From Onthophagus taurus (Eukaryota > Arthropoda > Insecta > Coleoptera > Scarabaeidae), in the NCBI RefSeq assembly GCF_036711975.1, contig NC_091976.1, forward strand, positions 1,116,001-1,180,000: a stretch of DNA of 64,000 nt, in the 5' to 3' direction. Positions 9,120 to 21,284 of this stretch are shown here, piece by piece. The notes below the pieces were generated by a model, which saw nothing but the letters and a program-made list of their open reading frames with translations, ran no database searches and was not told where the DNA came from. Made by a program: the position numbers and the translations under genes. Position 1 is the first letter of the stretch, and every line of letters begins with the position of its first letter.

Positions 9120-12100
9120 ATTTGATTAATGTTCAAAATGAAGTAAAACGAAATAAAATATTTATATAATATAGATAATATCAAAAATTACATTTTCCTT
9201 AATCAATTCCATTATTTTGAATGATAGCTAAGGTATTCAACTTTATACCTATCTCTTATGTTCACCTGACTGAGATAAACATATACAGATAACTGAAATT
9301 GTTAATATTAATATTCAAATAATTATTTATTATCACCACAAAAGAGCTTTTCGGAAAAAAGCAAGGTGAGAATGTATGTTTTGGTGTCTTTGAAAACACG
9401 TGCCACCTCAAAAATTTATGTATTTTGAATAATTAAAAATAGAATTATTGAAATAATGGAAAATATACAAATATACAATACTAAGCTAAAAATTTAATGG
9501 CTCGAATAGGAAACAATTAAACAAAAATGTCATTAACCGAAAAGCTGATGCATAACCTCTCTCAATAGAAGGGACTCAAAAGAAATGCAATTGGAACCTA
9601 AGTCAACCATCCACTTTCAGTAAATACCATCCGCTACAAGATCTTTAAGATAGTATAGAGGAAAATCTAATAAGTAACTGACACCCAAAACAATGTTATA
9701 AATCATCTTCTAGATGTGCAAAATATAATCAAAATTATCTCATATACATACTACCCATAATGATCTGATTACCAATCAGATATTTTAAACATCAAACTAA
9801 GCAAGCACATCCCTTTAAAAGTTGTTAAACTTAGAATTCGGTTTTATTTTAGTATTGTTCGGCGTGGTGTAATAAAAAACTAAGTTAAACTAAAACTACA
9901 ACTAACACTAGACCTAGAAACTTTCGGGTTAAGCCGTGCGTCTTTTTTTAAAAAAGTCTTTAACGTTTCGGATGTCACGTTGCAACCTTCTTCAGAAATA
10001 AGTTCGAAGAGTTGTTTAATTAACACCGTCCGTGAAAGCCTTCCTACTTATAAAAAACAAAGTAACTACAATTTTTTTGACTGTAAAAACATTTTTTTGT
10101 GCAACCGATCTACTATCCGTGCAAAAAGTTAACACTCCTCACTCTAGAGATCGATATCTTCGTAACCGCTCGATGGAAAAAATTGCGGTAAAGTTTATTG
10201 TAATCAGTGAACATTTTTGCGTATCACATGTTAATTTGGAAATTTTCGGGTCCGCGGTTTTTCTTTTATCGCGAGTTAAGTGAACAAAGTACCCGATTTT
10301 TGAGAGTGCCAGCAACTTTGTCTACTTTGCGATCGTTTTTCTCCAAAACTATGTGACGAAAAAATTTCAACTTTGAACTAGTGGTAAACCGATGTGTTCT
10401 TAATGTGGGGCATATTTTATTTTTTCGATATTCCATAGAGTTTCGCGGAAAATCGCGGTTTAGTAGGATGCGGTTATTTCGAAAACGACCTAGCGGTTTT
10501 TACCAAAATATGTCAAATAATGTCGGTTGTCGGATTCCGTTATCAGTTTTTCAAAATTAGGGCTTCCTAATTTTTTAAGAATGATTTACAGTACGTCGCA
10601 CCTTTATCTTACCTACATAAAGAAATAAGGCGCGACGTCGTGTCTGAGACGCACCATCTGTTCTGATTAAACCCCCGTCACAATATTCAAATTAACGTAT
10701 GTTACATAGAAATGTTCAGTGATTACAACAAACTTTGTCGCAATTCTTTTTATCGAGTGGTTGCGAAGATAATCGCCCTATAATTTCTAAAGCATACATT
10801 GAGACAAGAGTTGTAGAAGTTACACAAACAATTGCTAAAAGCGCAAAAGAATCAACCAATAATCAAACTCGTCCGAAATAGTAGCACCTCAGAAAATGTA
10901 GAACTAAAATTTTATACAATAACTTGTCTTATAGAGTGAAAAGGGAATTAGAAACCTATCGATACCAACAGTTCTTATGCAATATTAAAGTAAATGGACA
11001 AGAAATGTGGATAAACGGAAAAGCTTTTTATACTGATCAGGAAAAGTCAACGAATTTCGCAGAATATTTATCTCAATTCACTTTCTTCAAGTACACCATC
11101 ATTCACAACATATTAGGCACTATGTAGAGTCAAATTTATCTACTAATGAGATTTTTTTGAAACCAACATTGCTCAAAGAGATGCACTAAATAATAAAATC
11201 GTTACTGAAGAAAAAAACACCTAGTGATGATCTTATAACAAATTGCGTGCTAATGAATATCCCACTTAAATATCTTCGTTGTCTTCTTAAACCTCGTAAA
11301 AGCAAAGCAAAATTGGAAAGATATGTACAAACCAACCTACTAGTACCCTTTCAAAACTTTAAAATAAGATAATATAAATAAGATTACATGTGGAACTAAG
11401 CGAACATCAAGCGTTTTCATTTCGGCTTCAAACAAGAACTCTTTATAAACCAGCAGAATCCTGAGAGTAACACTATAATATAAGATCATCAAATAAAATT
11501 TTTAAAAATACCCCAAGTCAATCCTTTTATCACTCCTAACAAATAGAACCTTCTCTACTAACATTTACAATCACATTTTTTATTTATTTATTTAAATCCT
11601 TTACTACCAAATACTGATAATTTTTTTGCTTTCTTAAGGAAACTTAGACTAAACTTAGACTTTGGTTAATCTGTGGAACTATTTGAAGATCTTTTATAAT
11701 TCCAAATAAGGTAGCAATTTGATATAAATTATTTTTATATCCAATGCGATCCCACATTGTTATTTTCATCTAACAGGTCTCTATCTGCCTTAGTACACCA
11801 AAACTGCGGCATTCACTAACACGTCTTTAAATTACTTCAAAGAAACTTCTTTTATTTTTTCAGCTGATCTTTTTAGGGATTTAGCAGTCGACCGTTGACT
11901 ACAAAAAGAGCTGCTGAAGTAGCAATAGAGCTATTTAAAATATTTTTAGAAGTAGACTATTAGAATTTACGGCTACTGCTATACAAGAATTAACAAGCCT
12001 GTGGCCAATGTGCAAACTTGTAAATGGTAGGCCTAGATTTCCAGCTAGTCAAGGATCTGTTAAATGATCAAATAAAGATGTTGAAGCTTTGATTTCATTA

Positions 12101-12568
12101 AATATCATCCCTAAAATTCTTTAGGGATTCTCTGTGTGTTAAACTGTTGTGGATCAGTATGACGAAATGTAACGAACATGAATACCATACTAGAAATAAA
12201 ACTCAGTTTGATTTACCGATGATAATACTTACTACGAACTAAGTGAGCTCTTCCAAGAAACAATAATTATCGATGAGTAGTTCTATTAAGTTATGATATT
12301 ATTATTATTATATTATTTAAAGCAATCCAAATTAATATCTTGATTGCTCATTTGGTCAACTACAATTTTAAGGATCTGAATACGATATCGATTCGAATTC
12401 GAACCGTCACAATTTCAAAACAGCCACGTATTTCACAGCTTATCATCATTTCATTATAAGTAGAATACTAAATTAAATTTCTATATAGAAAAAATACCAA
12501 CAATAATTAATAGATCAACATTTATTTCATTTTACAACGTATTTTTGAAGATAAATCAAGTATAAGAT
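9120..12568. other. Long spacer without a supported gene
   Basis: About 9370-9560 is a diverged copy of the spacer seen at 5990-6150, including ACACGTGC and the AATTATTGAAATAA stretch. About 11515-11580 resembles 35935-36000, where a reverse transcriptase fragment begins, so it may be the edge of an old retroelement. Frames at 10032-10283 and 10924-11127 have no recognisable domain, signal peptide or splice context. Sequence just before A3 (about 12460-12560) matches the 3' flank of A1 and A2. Confidence 0.5.
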
Positions 12569-13294
12569 TTATGCTTCAATGGCATTATTAAGAACATTTT
12601 GAAGAGAGTTTTGCATACTGCTAAACGATTGGTTACATATTTCATTTTTGGAATTTCCAGTAGCCGTATCAACGTTCGAATTACCCGAATTGGAAATTGA
12701 ACAGTTACTAAAAATAAATAGAATTAAATAAATATAATTTGATTTTGGGAGAATAACTTACGATTTTGAGCAAATAGGTGCAATTTGTTTGATCTTGCAA
12801 TTCGATGCGTTGCCAACAGCAAAAGTAACTGTTACATTGATGATGATGTCAACATCAACATAAGTAATAACACAAACTCCAAGACCTATTTGGATCAAAC
12901 CAAGGAGTTTCACGACAACTACTGCGTTTAAGTTTAAGTCGATATCAACAGCGACTCCAATACTGATTACTGCGGTTACAACTCCACCGGAAGTTGTTTC
13001 GTTGTAAGATATTTCAGTGCCAGCGTTGACCAATACAGCAATTGTGCTACAATCAAGTTCAACGGATACTCCAATAACAACCAATCCGAGCTAAATTAGA
13101 ATCGTAGTTAAAATAAAGTATTTAGAAAATAAAATATTTACCAAGTTGATGTTGGCTTGGATGTTAATATCTGGAAGTGAAACTGTGGCAGCTGCATTGA
13201 GACAAGCGGAAATCTTGTTTTGACAGGTTTGAGTAGCTGGTTGAGTTGCCCATGAAGTGGCGATTAAACCAAAAAGTACCAAAATGTATTTCAT
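12569..13294 (-). CDS. Secreted cluster protein, copy A3
   Basis: The exons are 13294-13142, 13090-12762 and 12707-12569. It is closest to A1: it shares Ser66 after Cys65, GNAS, the same intron 1 sequence and a TAG acceptor before exon 3. It differs by IIIN in place of ITIN, so position 134 in the last amphipathic segment is hydrophobic. The reading frame and splice sites are intact. Confidence 0.85.
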
Positions 13295-13784
13295 TTTTTA
13301 CTCGGTTAAAGAACGTCTGTCACAAATCGACTCTGCTGTATTTGACGAAAACACTGCCAATTTCGTTGGTTTATATACCAAGTTTATTAATGAGTCTTAC
13401 TCATTATCATTATTTTACGATTGTAAAGATTTGCTTTAGTATTGATAACTCTAAAATAAATTTGTGTTTATAACATCATTAATAAAATCTCAATATTTAT
13501 TGACATTTAAATCTTCAGATAAAAAAATTTTTGAAAATCGCTCGCAAATTTAATCGTTTTTAATCAGGCACTAATAAAACAATGTAATTAAAATCAGACT
13601 TTTGAAAATCTTGATTGTGTTTACCCAGACAAATGTATCCTTTAATTTGACAAACAAAAATTAAATTTTATAACAAGAAATTAAAATGGCAATGATACCC
13701 GAAATTAATCGAGTATATAAGGTAACCGATACGGCACAAACTGCATCACTTCGACTTAGTTCAAAGCCAATTCGAAATTTAAAA
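13295..13784. promoter_or_regulatory. Bidirectional promoter of pair A3/B3
   Basis: TATATAA boxes lie at 13371-13377 (minus) and 13714-13720 (plus). The AATGAGT-CTT-ACTCATT inverted repeat (near 13388) and the TGTTTACCCAGAC block (near 13617) are present and spaced as in pair A1/B1. Confidence 0.68.
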
Positions 13785-14511
13785 ATGAGATATCTTTTGG
13801 TACTTCTTGGATTAATTGCCACATCATGGGCAACCCAACCAGCTACTCAAACCTGTCAAAATAAGATTTCCGCTTGTCTTAATGCAGCTGCCACAGTTTC
13901 ACTTCCAGATATTAACATCCAAGCCAACATCAATTTGGTAAGTATTCTTTTTTGTCAAATATATCGATTTAAATGTGATTCTAATTTAGCTCGGATTGGT
14001 TGTTATTGGAGTATCCGTTGAACTTGATTGTACCACAATTGCTGTATTGGTCAACGCTGGCACAGAAATATCTTACAACGAAACAACTTCCGGTGGAGTT
14101 GTAACCGCGGTAATCAGTATTGGAGTAGCGGTTGACATCGACTTGAATTTAAACGCAGTAGTTGTGGTGAAACTCTTAGGATTGATCCAAATTGGTCTTG
14201 GTGTTTGTGTTATTACTTATGTTGATGTCGACATCACCATCAATGTATCAGTTACTTTCGCGGTTGGTGACGCATCGAATTGCAAGATCAAACAAATTGC
14301 ACCAGTCTGTTCCAAATCGTAAGTTATTCTCTAAAAATCAAATTTCATTTATTTAATTTGATTTATTTTCAGAAACTGTTCCATTTCCAATTCGGGTAAC
14401 TCGAACGTTGATACTGCCACTGGAAATTCGAAAAATGAAATTTGCAACCAATCTTTCAGCGGTATGCAAAACTCTCTTCAAAACGTTCTTAATAACGCCA
14501 TTGAAGCCTAA
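13785..14511 (+). CDS. Secreted cluster protein, copy B3
   Basis: The exons are 13785-13937, 13990-14318 and 14373-14511. The signal peptide begins MRYLL, the only arginine seen in any intact copy, and it would be removed. Exon 2 has NVSV for NVTV (the sequon at Asn136 is kept) and APVC for APIC, a combination also found in B5, B6, B7, B8 and A8. The copy looks functional. Its downstream spacer is the expanded version of the one after B1. Confidence 0.88.
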
Positions 14512-14915
14512 AACATGATTAATGTTCAAAATAAAGTAAAACAAAATAAAGTATTCATATAATATATATATATATTTTTTAATAATAGTAATAACCTTTA
14601 TTGTTTTCCGTATAATACACATCAAATTAAAAAGAAATTCACTAATTCAAAATAGTTTAAATCAACAAATAAGTATAACTAATTAATTAAGGAAACAATA
14701 TTATGGGTAATATCCCAGCATTCACACAGTCAAATTATGAGGCGATTATACCTCAACCATGTTGACTATCCGCAAACTGAGAACATACCACTAATTCTGT
14801 CGAACAGAATTGTGAGTGGTTTTTCGAAAAATTTACAATAATTAGTGACCTATAGGCTTTACAATTTAGTTTAGTATTGAAAGTGAAATCCATGTTGCAA
14901 GTATATTTTGTAAAA

Positions 14916-14993
14916 TGGAGGAAATGGTTAAAAACTTCTTTAACTTGCTTAAAATTTTAAGCAAGTTAAAGAAGTTTTTAACCATTTCCTCCA
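14916..14993. repeat. Perfect 78-base palindrome
   Basis: The left half starts TGGAGGAAATGGTTAAAAAC. The right half is its exact reverse complement with no spacer between the two (centre AAAA/TTTT). The paralogous spacer near 5060 lacks it. It could be the end product of a fold-back insertion or template switch. The sequence itself does not show a target duplication at its edges. Confidence 0.85.
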
Positions 14994-15211
14994 ATTTACT
15001 TTAGCTCAGGGATTGTAGTATACTAATATTAATCAATAAACAGCAATTAAAAGAAATTGAAGAAAATACTTACAAATGAAAAATAAGACAAAATAATTAC
15101 AGGGAATGCTATTGTAGAATATCACTTAATTTGCCAACATTCGTTAAGGTTTTTAACCATTCCCTCACAACAAAGTTGGTGTTTCTCGAGCTCATAGACT
15201 GGTAATGTACA

Positions 15212-15353
15212 ATAGCCAATGATTTCTCCAGGTTCATCATTATATTAAAAAATTGAAAAATGTTAAATTGTTAAGATGAAAAATATTTATTAGATTTCAG
15301 CACTGAAATCTAATAAATATTTTTCATCATAACAATTTAACATTTTTTAATTT
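15212..15353. mobile_element. 142-base hairpin insertion with 11-base direct repeats
   Basis: The direct repeats GGTAATGTACA (15201-15211 and 15354-15364) flank an insert absent from the paralogous spacer near 5222. About 100 bases of the insert are a near-perfect inverted repeat centred on TTTCAGCACTGAAA. No ORF is present. The superfamily is not clear; an 11-base duplication is unusual for DNA transposons with short ends. Confidence 0.7.
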
Positions 15354-15600
15354 GGTAATGTACATACTGATATAAAACTCTTGTACAAGTTATATATTTT
15401 TGGTGCATAGAACATGAAGCATTTTTGACCGATCGCTTTAGAAATCCTTGCCGGTTGAATGTCCATACGAACCTTCGATCTAGTATGGTGCCCATGATCA
15501 ACACTCCGCATAGTGGTCGGTGATTTTAATATATACCGCAGAATAGATTGGATATAAATTGTGTATACTGACTTCATTCGAGGGAAACCTCACACCCACA

Positions 15601-16125
15601 TTAAGCAGAACTTTTAATATTAGCTTTGCAATGTATATATTTGCTAATATAAATGTTTGAAGCTCCTCCCCAACCAATAAAACCATATCTCATAACTGAT
15701 TCAGCTACCGCAAAATAGTATGATCTTAAAAATGTGCGTGGGACATGTGGCGATAATTTTTTCATTAAGAACATCACCGATCTTAATTTTTTACAGACAT
15801 TGTTGACGTGCTGATCCCACCTACAATTCTGGTCCAGTATCACACCAAGATATCTTACAGACCTTACTTTATGAATCTTTGGACAATGGCAATCAATTGA
15901 CTGACATGAATCAGCATGCATCACTATACCGTCCACTGACGATTGTGTATTATTGTATGTCGAGAAGGTTATAAAGTTCGTTTTTGCAAAGTTAAGGGTT
16001 AGTTTATTGCTTTCAAGCCATCTTAGCAAAATTCTCAAGTCAGCAGTGGCCAATGAAAATAAGTTTGGCCAAGACATATTTTTGAATAGCAAGCCCGTAT
16101 CGTCTGTATAAGATATCAATTCCAT
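15601..16125 (-). pseudogene. Non-LTR retrotransposon reverse transcriptase fragment
   Basis: This 174-residue frame covers the C-terminal half of a reverse transcriptase. It starts near the catalytic box, which reads YTDD in place of YADD. It continues with LESNKLTLNFAKTNFI, then VRYLGVILDQNCRWDQHV, and a thumb-like segment (LRSVMFLMKKLSPHVP, MRYGFIGWGG). This order is typical of Jockey/CR1-type elements. The N-terminal half and the endonuclease are missing, so it is a dead fragment inserted in the spacer after B3. Confidence 0.75.
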
Positions 16126-17659
16126 TATTTTGAATGAAAATCTGCTAAGATACTCAATCCTTAACTTTTTCGAGATTTCTTAATAAAATATATTTGTACC
16201 TATATATTATACTAACATTGAAACTTCATTGTTTATGACGTTCTCTTATGTTCACCTGAGTAACATATACATATAACTGAAACTGTTAATATTAATATTC
16301 AAATTATTATATGTTACCATCTTAAAGTGTTTTTCTTCAGAAAACAGCAAGATGAGAATAAAAAAAAGTGAATATACAGCGGCATCAAACATTACAAAAA
16401 ATATTCATCTATGTAGTCCATTCCAGTAGCTAATTCAAGTTTTTGAGTTTAATACCAAATGTTAAATCGTTCAACAATTTTCTTATTTGTAGCTTAAGTT
16501 TTCTAGTTCGGGTCAACATGAGAGTACATCAAATGGCTATACCAATGCACTCACTTTTGATGTCTTTAACAACACGTGCGACTTCAAGAATGTTATTTAT
16601 TTTGAATAAATAAAGATAGAATTATTAAAATAAGAACATGCAATACTAAGCTATAAATTTAGTTTCCCGAATGGGATACAATTAAACAATAGTATATTAT
16701 TATATGAGCATATAACACAGTGCAACAGCCATTCTGGGGGGTGAAAAATTTTAAGTCAGGGTGAAAGTATTAGGTCTATATAGTAAAACCTCCAAAGGGT
16801 TTGACGTTCTCAGGCCAAACTTTTTTTTTATGACCTTTTATATTTCTTTCCTTATCTTGATGTTTGTTTGCTTAGTTTTTCAGTTATAACTCAAGAATCA
16901 TTGATGATTTTTTATTTCATTCTTCAGCAAAGACTAAGGCTTAGCTAAGGCTTAAATAAATAATTTTCATTAACATATCCATGTAAAAAATTAAGTTGGA
17001 CTAATTTTATCGAGTGAAATCTTAAAAAAATTGTCAAATCTCGAAAATAAAAAAAAAATATCTTTGAAAAATAATGTCTTTACTCGAGCGTTCTACGAAT
17101 TGTAACTATAAAAGCGTATTCTAATATAAGTATATAGTAATATAGTAGTACTATATTAGAGAGAACAATATTTATTTGGAATATAAAAATAATAACTATA
17201 ACAAATACGAATAAATAAAAAAAAAATACATATATAAAACAAATATAAGATAACTCCAAAAGGGCTATAGACTTGAGTCTTCCTGCCCGAAGAGTATTGA
17301 TTTTATGAAAATTAACAAAAATTAAAGACAAACTTAGTTTAAAGAAGAACAAAGTTTATATGTTCATAAACATTGCTCTAGAGTCTAGGCCTTTTCGATG
17401 GTGATTGTTATGGGCTAGTGTCTTCGCTATTGCAATTATCGCTGTCATCAGTTTCTAAGGCTCACATAATGTCAACTTGTGACTCAATTGCTGACCCTAC
17501 TGCAACTTCTGGAAATTATTCATCATCAGGATAATCCATGTCTTCGAAGACATGTCTACTTCACCAGCAAATTTCCGCAAGTATTGCACTCGGCGACTGT
17601 TTTCCTCTGTATCTGATTTGTTTTTTTATTAAAATGAGTGAAAAAATATCTCATAGATA

Positions 17660-17960
17660 TTACCTAATTTCAAATGGCATAGCAACTTGATGGTAACGTT
17701 CGCCTTGTTCATCAGATTCAGTGGCCAATTGTCTGCTGAAGTAGTCCAGATGATGATGTAAATAGTGAATTTTCAAGGACATGTGGACGCCAATTTTCGA
17801 GAACGATGTTAACATCCTTGCGACAGAAACATTGTAGTTGCTAGAACGATGCTTTCCCAACAAGCCTTCTGTTACTTTTTTAATTGCGTTCCAAGCATCC
17901 AATTCAGCCTCAATCAAAATATTGTTGAATGCGTCACATTTAGTACGCCTGATGGAAAAA
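17660..17960 (-). pseudogene. C-terminal fragment of putative transposase, left arm
   Basis: The translation contains DAWNAIKKV, LLGKHRSSNYNVSVARML and MSLKIHYLHHHLDYF, followed by ESDEQGERYHQ. From memory these motifs are typical of a large multi-copy protein class in arthropod genomes that is usually annotated only as uncharacterised. I take it to be a transposase because of its repeat setting. The piece is cut off from the N-terminal fragment at 18363-19115 by about 400 bases with no continuous frame. Confidence 0.55.
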
Positions 17961-18362
17961 ATTAATTTATTGCGATAGAAAATCATGAGAAATATGTTTG
18001 GAAAAGTTGGAATTTTCCACGAAATTGAACAAATGAATGTTATTACAACTACCTTCTTTAATTTTACTTTCGCTGAGTCTCGGGTAATATTAGTCACTTC
18101 TAACCTGCTGTGCTCTCTATGTTTCTATTCGTGGCATGCATATTGGCCTCCGGTAAATCTTGTGTCCCAATCGCACAAAAAGCACATATATTTTATATAA
18201 CCACTTCGAAGACCGCAAAGCAATGCTACAACTTCTAAATCGCAGCATAAGCGGTTTTGCATATATATAGCAAAACCGCTTTTAAGCTGAGTTTTGAACT
18301 ATCAATAAATAATCTCCAGTCATCTGCTTCATATTTTATTTCCATTGCGTCCATCAATTTTC

Positions 18363-19115
18363 CTACATCACAACAAATAAACTTTGGAGTGTTGCCTGAC
18401 GACTTCGATAAGCTGTGACTTTCGTACCGTGTGCCAAAAAATTGTTTGATTTCAAAAACGAAGCCAGCTGTTCTGATTTATGCTGTGTTAATTCCAATTT
18501 AGCAACAATAGAATCAAGCTGATTTTGATTTATTAAAATAGGCTGATTGGATACAGATGGTTCGGGATCATATGGGGGATCATCACTTGAATCATATATT
18601 GATGTAAAAGTCGGAGCAATCACAGAAGATAGATCTGGGCTGAAACATTTTGGCACAGGAATGTAGCCCGAATAAGGCAATGGTCTTTGGCCACTTGCAA
18701 CACCAACGTAATTATACGATTTTCTTGCCGTTTTTCTTAATGCGGCTCCTTTATTGGCACATGCGTAGCAGTTCAATAGATTGTGACCGTCGCCAGGATT
18801 AGTCCAAATCATTGGAATACCGAATGGCATAGATTCACGTCTTCTATTACTCCAATCCATTAAACGATTGTAACAAGTTTTACACACTATATTTGGAACC
18901 CAATTTTTGTTCACTATAACATTTTGGTGGAAGATCACCTCGTATGTTTGAACAAAATATGCACTGAAATTTCCCTTTTTTTTATGTTTTGGTACATATT
19001 TACCGCAGCAGTAGCAAAAGCAATATATATATCGGGCTTGCACACTTCCATTTTTCGCGTTAAATTGAATGTTTATGTCCATATAAAATGTGAAATACGG
19101 ATGCTTGGAACGCAA
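18363..19115 (-). CDS. N-terminal part of putative transposase, 250 residues
   Basis: It begins with a Cys-rich region: CFCYCCGKYVPKHKKKG (residues about 32-48), then CKTCYNRLMDW and a later CYAC, which suggests zinc binding. A segment rich in Pro and Ser follows. It ends with a helix-like stretch LDSIVAKLELTQHKSEQLASF and a basic patch, TKVTAYRSRQ. The class is recognised only loosely. The frame lies in the unpaired middle of the long-inverted-repeat element and abuts the right arm at 19115. Start and product are uncertain, and the rest of the catalytic domain is not found here. Confidence 0.5.
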   Translation of the reverse strand: MRSKHPYFTFYMDINIQFNAKNGSVQARYIYCFCYCCGKYVPKHKKKGNFSAYFVQTYEVIFHQNVIVNKNWVPNIVCKTCYNRLMDWSNRRRESMPFGIPMIWTNPGDGHNLLNCYACANKGAALRKTARKSYNYVGVASGQRPLPYSGYIPVPKCFSPDLSSVIAPTFTSIYDSSDDPPYDPEPSVSNQPILINQNQLDSIVAKLELTQHKSEQLASFLKSNNFLAHGTKVTAYRSRQATLQSLFVVM

Positions 19116-19119
19116 TTAA

Positions 19120-19410
19120 AGAAGTAATAGAAGGCTTGTTGGGAAAACATCGTTCTAGCAACTACAATGTTTCTGTCGCAAGGATGTTAACATCGTTCTC
19201 GAAAATTGGCGTCCACTTGGCTGGTGAAGTAGACATGTCTTCGAAGACATGGATTATCCTGATGATGAAGAATTTCCAGAAGTTGCAGTAGGGTCGGCAA
19301 TGGAGTCACAAGTTGACATTATGTGTGGTTTAGAAACTGATGACAGCGATGATTGCGATAGCGATGACACTAGCCCACAACAATCACCATCGAAAAGGCC
19401 TAGACTCTAG
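19120..19410 (+). pseudogene. C-terminal fragment of putative transposase, right arm
   Basis: It is the inverted copy of the left-arm coding end: WNAIKEVIEGLLGKHRSSN, followed after a gap and frame change by an acidic tail (LETDDSDDCDSDD) and SPSKRPRL before TAG at 19408-19410. The acidic tail plus a basic KRPR motif suggests a nuclear protein (inference). The segment for MSLKIH..SDEQGER is deleted here. Confidence 0.5.
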
Positions 19411-19657
19411 AGCAATGTTTATGAACATATAAACTTTGTTCTTCTTTAAACTAAATTTGCCCTTAATTTTTGTTATTTTTCATAAAATCAATACTCTTCG
19501 GGCAGGAAGACTCAGGTCTATAGCCCTTTTGAACTTATCTTATATTTGTTTTATATATGACTTTTTTTTATTTATTCGTATTTGTTATAGTTATTATTTT
19601 TATATTCCAAATAAATATTGTTCTCTCTCTCTAATATGGTACTACTATATTACTATA

Positions 19658-20078
19658 CAGCGTGTCCCGTATCTTCCGCATCAGAGCATTATACGGTTGT
19701 AGGATACATTATTCTGAAACGATCTTTCTAATACAATTTTTTCGAAATGTTTATAATAACCGCACGGGAACTATTTAAAGGAACTGTTTTTCGTCCAATC
19801 AGCAGATCGCAAATCAGACTCAGGTAATCGGTGCCACCCTCGGCCGGTCCGCTACGCCGATGAAAACTCGTTTCCCACGTGTACTCACCAATAAATTCGT
19901 CATGGAAAGAGAAATAAACTTTTTCGATGAATCAAAGTTGTCCGTTATTGGTCGTCGTTAAACAGTTCCCGTGCGGTTATTATAAACATTTCGAAAAAAT
20001 TTTATTAGAAAGATCGCTTCAGAATAATGTATTCTACAACCGTATAATGCTCTGATGCGGAAGATACGGGACACGCTG
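19658..20078. mobile_element. 421-base MITE, TA duplication, nested in the right arm
   Basis: The ends CAGCGTGTCCCGTATCTTCC are repeated inverted at 20059-20078, and TA flanks both sides (19656-19657, 20079-20080). The left arm of the host element near 17130-17150 shows the uninterrupted site. The first ten bases match the right end of the mariner at 46363-49225. Confidence 0.88.
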
Positions 20079-21284
20079 TATACTTATATTAGAATACTCT
20101 TTTATAGTTACAATTCGTAGAACTCTCGACTAAAGACGTTATTTATCAAATAGAATTTTATTTTTATTTTTTTTCGAAATTCGACAATTTTTTGAAGATT
20201 TCAGTCCATAAAATTGGTCCAACTTAATTTTTTACATGGATATATTAATGAAAATTATTTATTTAAGCCTTAGCTAAGCCTTAGTCTTTGCTGAAGAATG
20301 AAATGAGAAATCATCAATGATTCTTGAGTTATAACTGAAAAACTAAGCAAACAAACATCAAGATAAGGAAAGAAATATAAAAGGTCATAAAAAAAAAGTT
20401 TGGCCTGAGAACGTCAAACCCTTTGGAGGTTTTACTATACTGGCCAAGTACTTACATCCTGACTTGGAATTTCTCACCCCCCAGACAATGACCCCGAAAA
20501 TGTTCCACAGTGTAATGAGAGCTATTATTCACGAAGGTTAAGTTTATGTCACGAGCGTAGCAAGTGGCATAATTAACCTGACCTTTAATTAACCTGGACA
20601 AACATATTTGTCCACGACTACCTAATAATATATGCCTTATGAATGAGTTTTCTAAAACAAAATGGTAGTCATTTTTCACGGAGTGAATAATAGCGGTGAA
20701 TAATAATCATTTTCCACGGGTAGCCATCTTGATCAGACTAATTATAATTATTTGAAACGTTAAAAGTTCAAAAAACGTCAATTTAATTCAATTTTTTAGG
20801 AGTTTCTAAATGTTTGACATTAAAAAAGCCTAAAAAAATTCCTTTTTTGTATGATTTAGGCATAAATTAATTAATTTTCGTAAAGAAAACGACGTTTTAT
20901 AAAACTGACACTTAATTTTGACAAATTGTTGTGAAGTTGGTTACAGTTAGTAACATTGAATTTGTGTCACATTGACGTTTAACCTTTATTCAAAAATTTA
21001 TTTAAAAAATAAATTTATGGAATCAATTTCAATAGTCGTGGACAAAGTATAGCATTCTACTCGCATATAATAATATACTATATTAACTCCCAACAGACAA
21101 ACCGCTGCATTATCTCCCCCAATAAAAAGGACTCAAAAGAAATACAATTGGAATCTAAGTCAACTTCCAAGGATACATACAATGCTATAGAAAGAGAGAG
21201 TTGTTATAAAACACAGGGAAGCAACTCATACTTATAAGTGCCCTTTATCACATAAGTTACGGACATCTAAGGAATTATTATACA

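Larger units (their letters stand above)
14512..15600. repeat. Spacer copy after B3, with two hairpin insertions
   Basis: It is homologous to 4714-5400. Relative to that copy it carries extra DNA around a perfect palindrome at 14916-14993 and a separate hairpin insertion at 15212-15353. The match to the B1 spacer is lost shortly after about 15530, next to the reverse transcriptase relic. No gene is present. Confidence 0.7.
16691..21085. mobile_element. 4.4-kb long-inverted-repeat element with transposase-like pieces
   Basis: The spacer after B1 gives the empty site: the flanks at 16670-16690 and about 21108 onward are continuous there (near 6130-6170). The ends are TAGTATATTATTATATG on the left and its inverse near 21066-21083. 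The long arms, about 16715-17935 and 19115-20505, are inverted copies, so the 3' coding part of a putative transposase occurs twice, on opposite strands. The right arm also contains a 421-base MITE. The 20510-21060 segment has no counterpart in the left arm. The target duplication is unclear and the exact ends are uncertain by about 25 bases. Confidence 0.7.

Noticed and set aside
9900-10020. Possible Penelope-like or other retroelement end (GAAGAAGGTTGCAACGTGAC on the minus strand)
   Set aside because: The motif looks familiar but no reverse transcriptase, GIY-YIG domain or second terminal copy was found nearby.
13246-13473. Frames on the strand opposite A-type exon 1, seen in several pairs
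   Set aside because: They read through the signal-peptide exon and promoter of the A gene in antisense and recur only because the promoter is duplicated.
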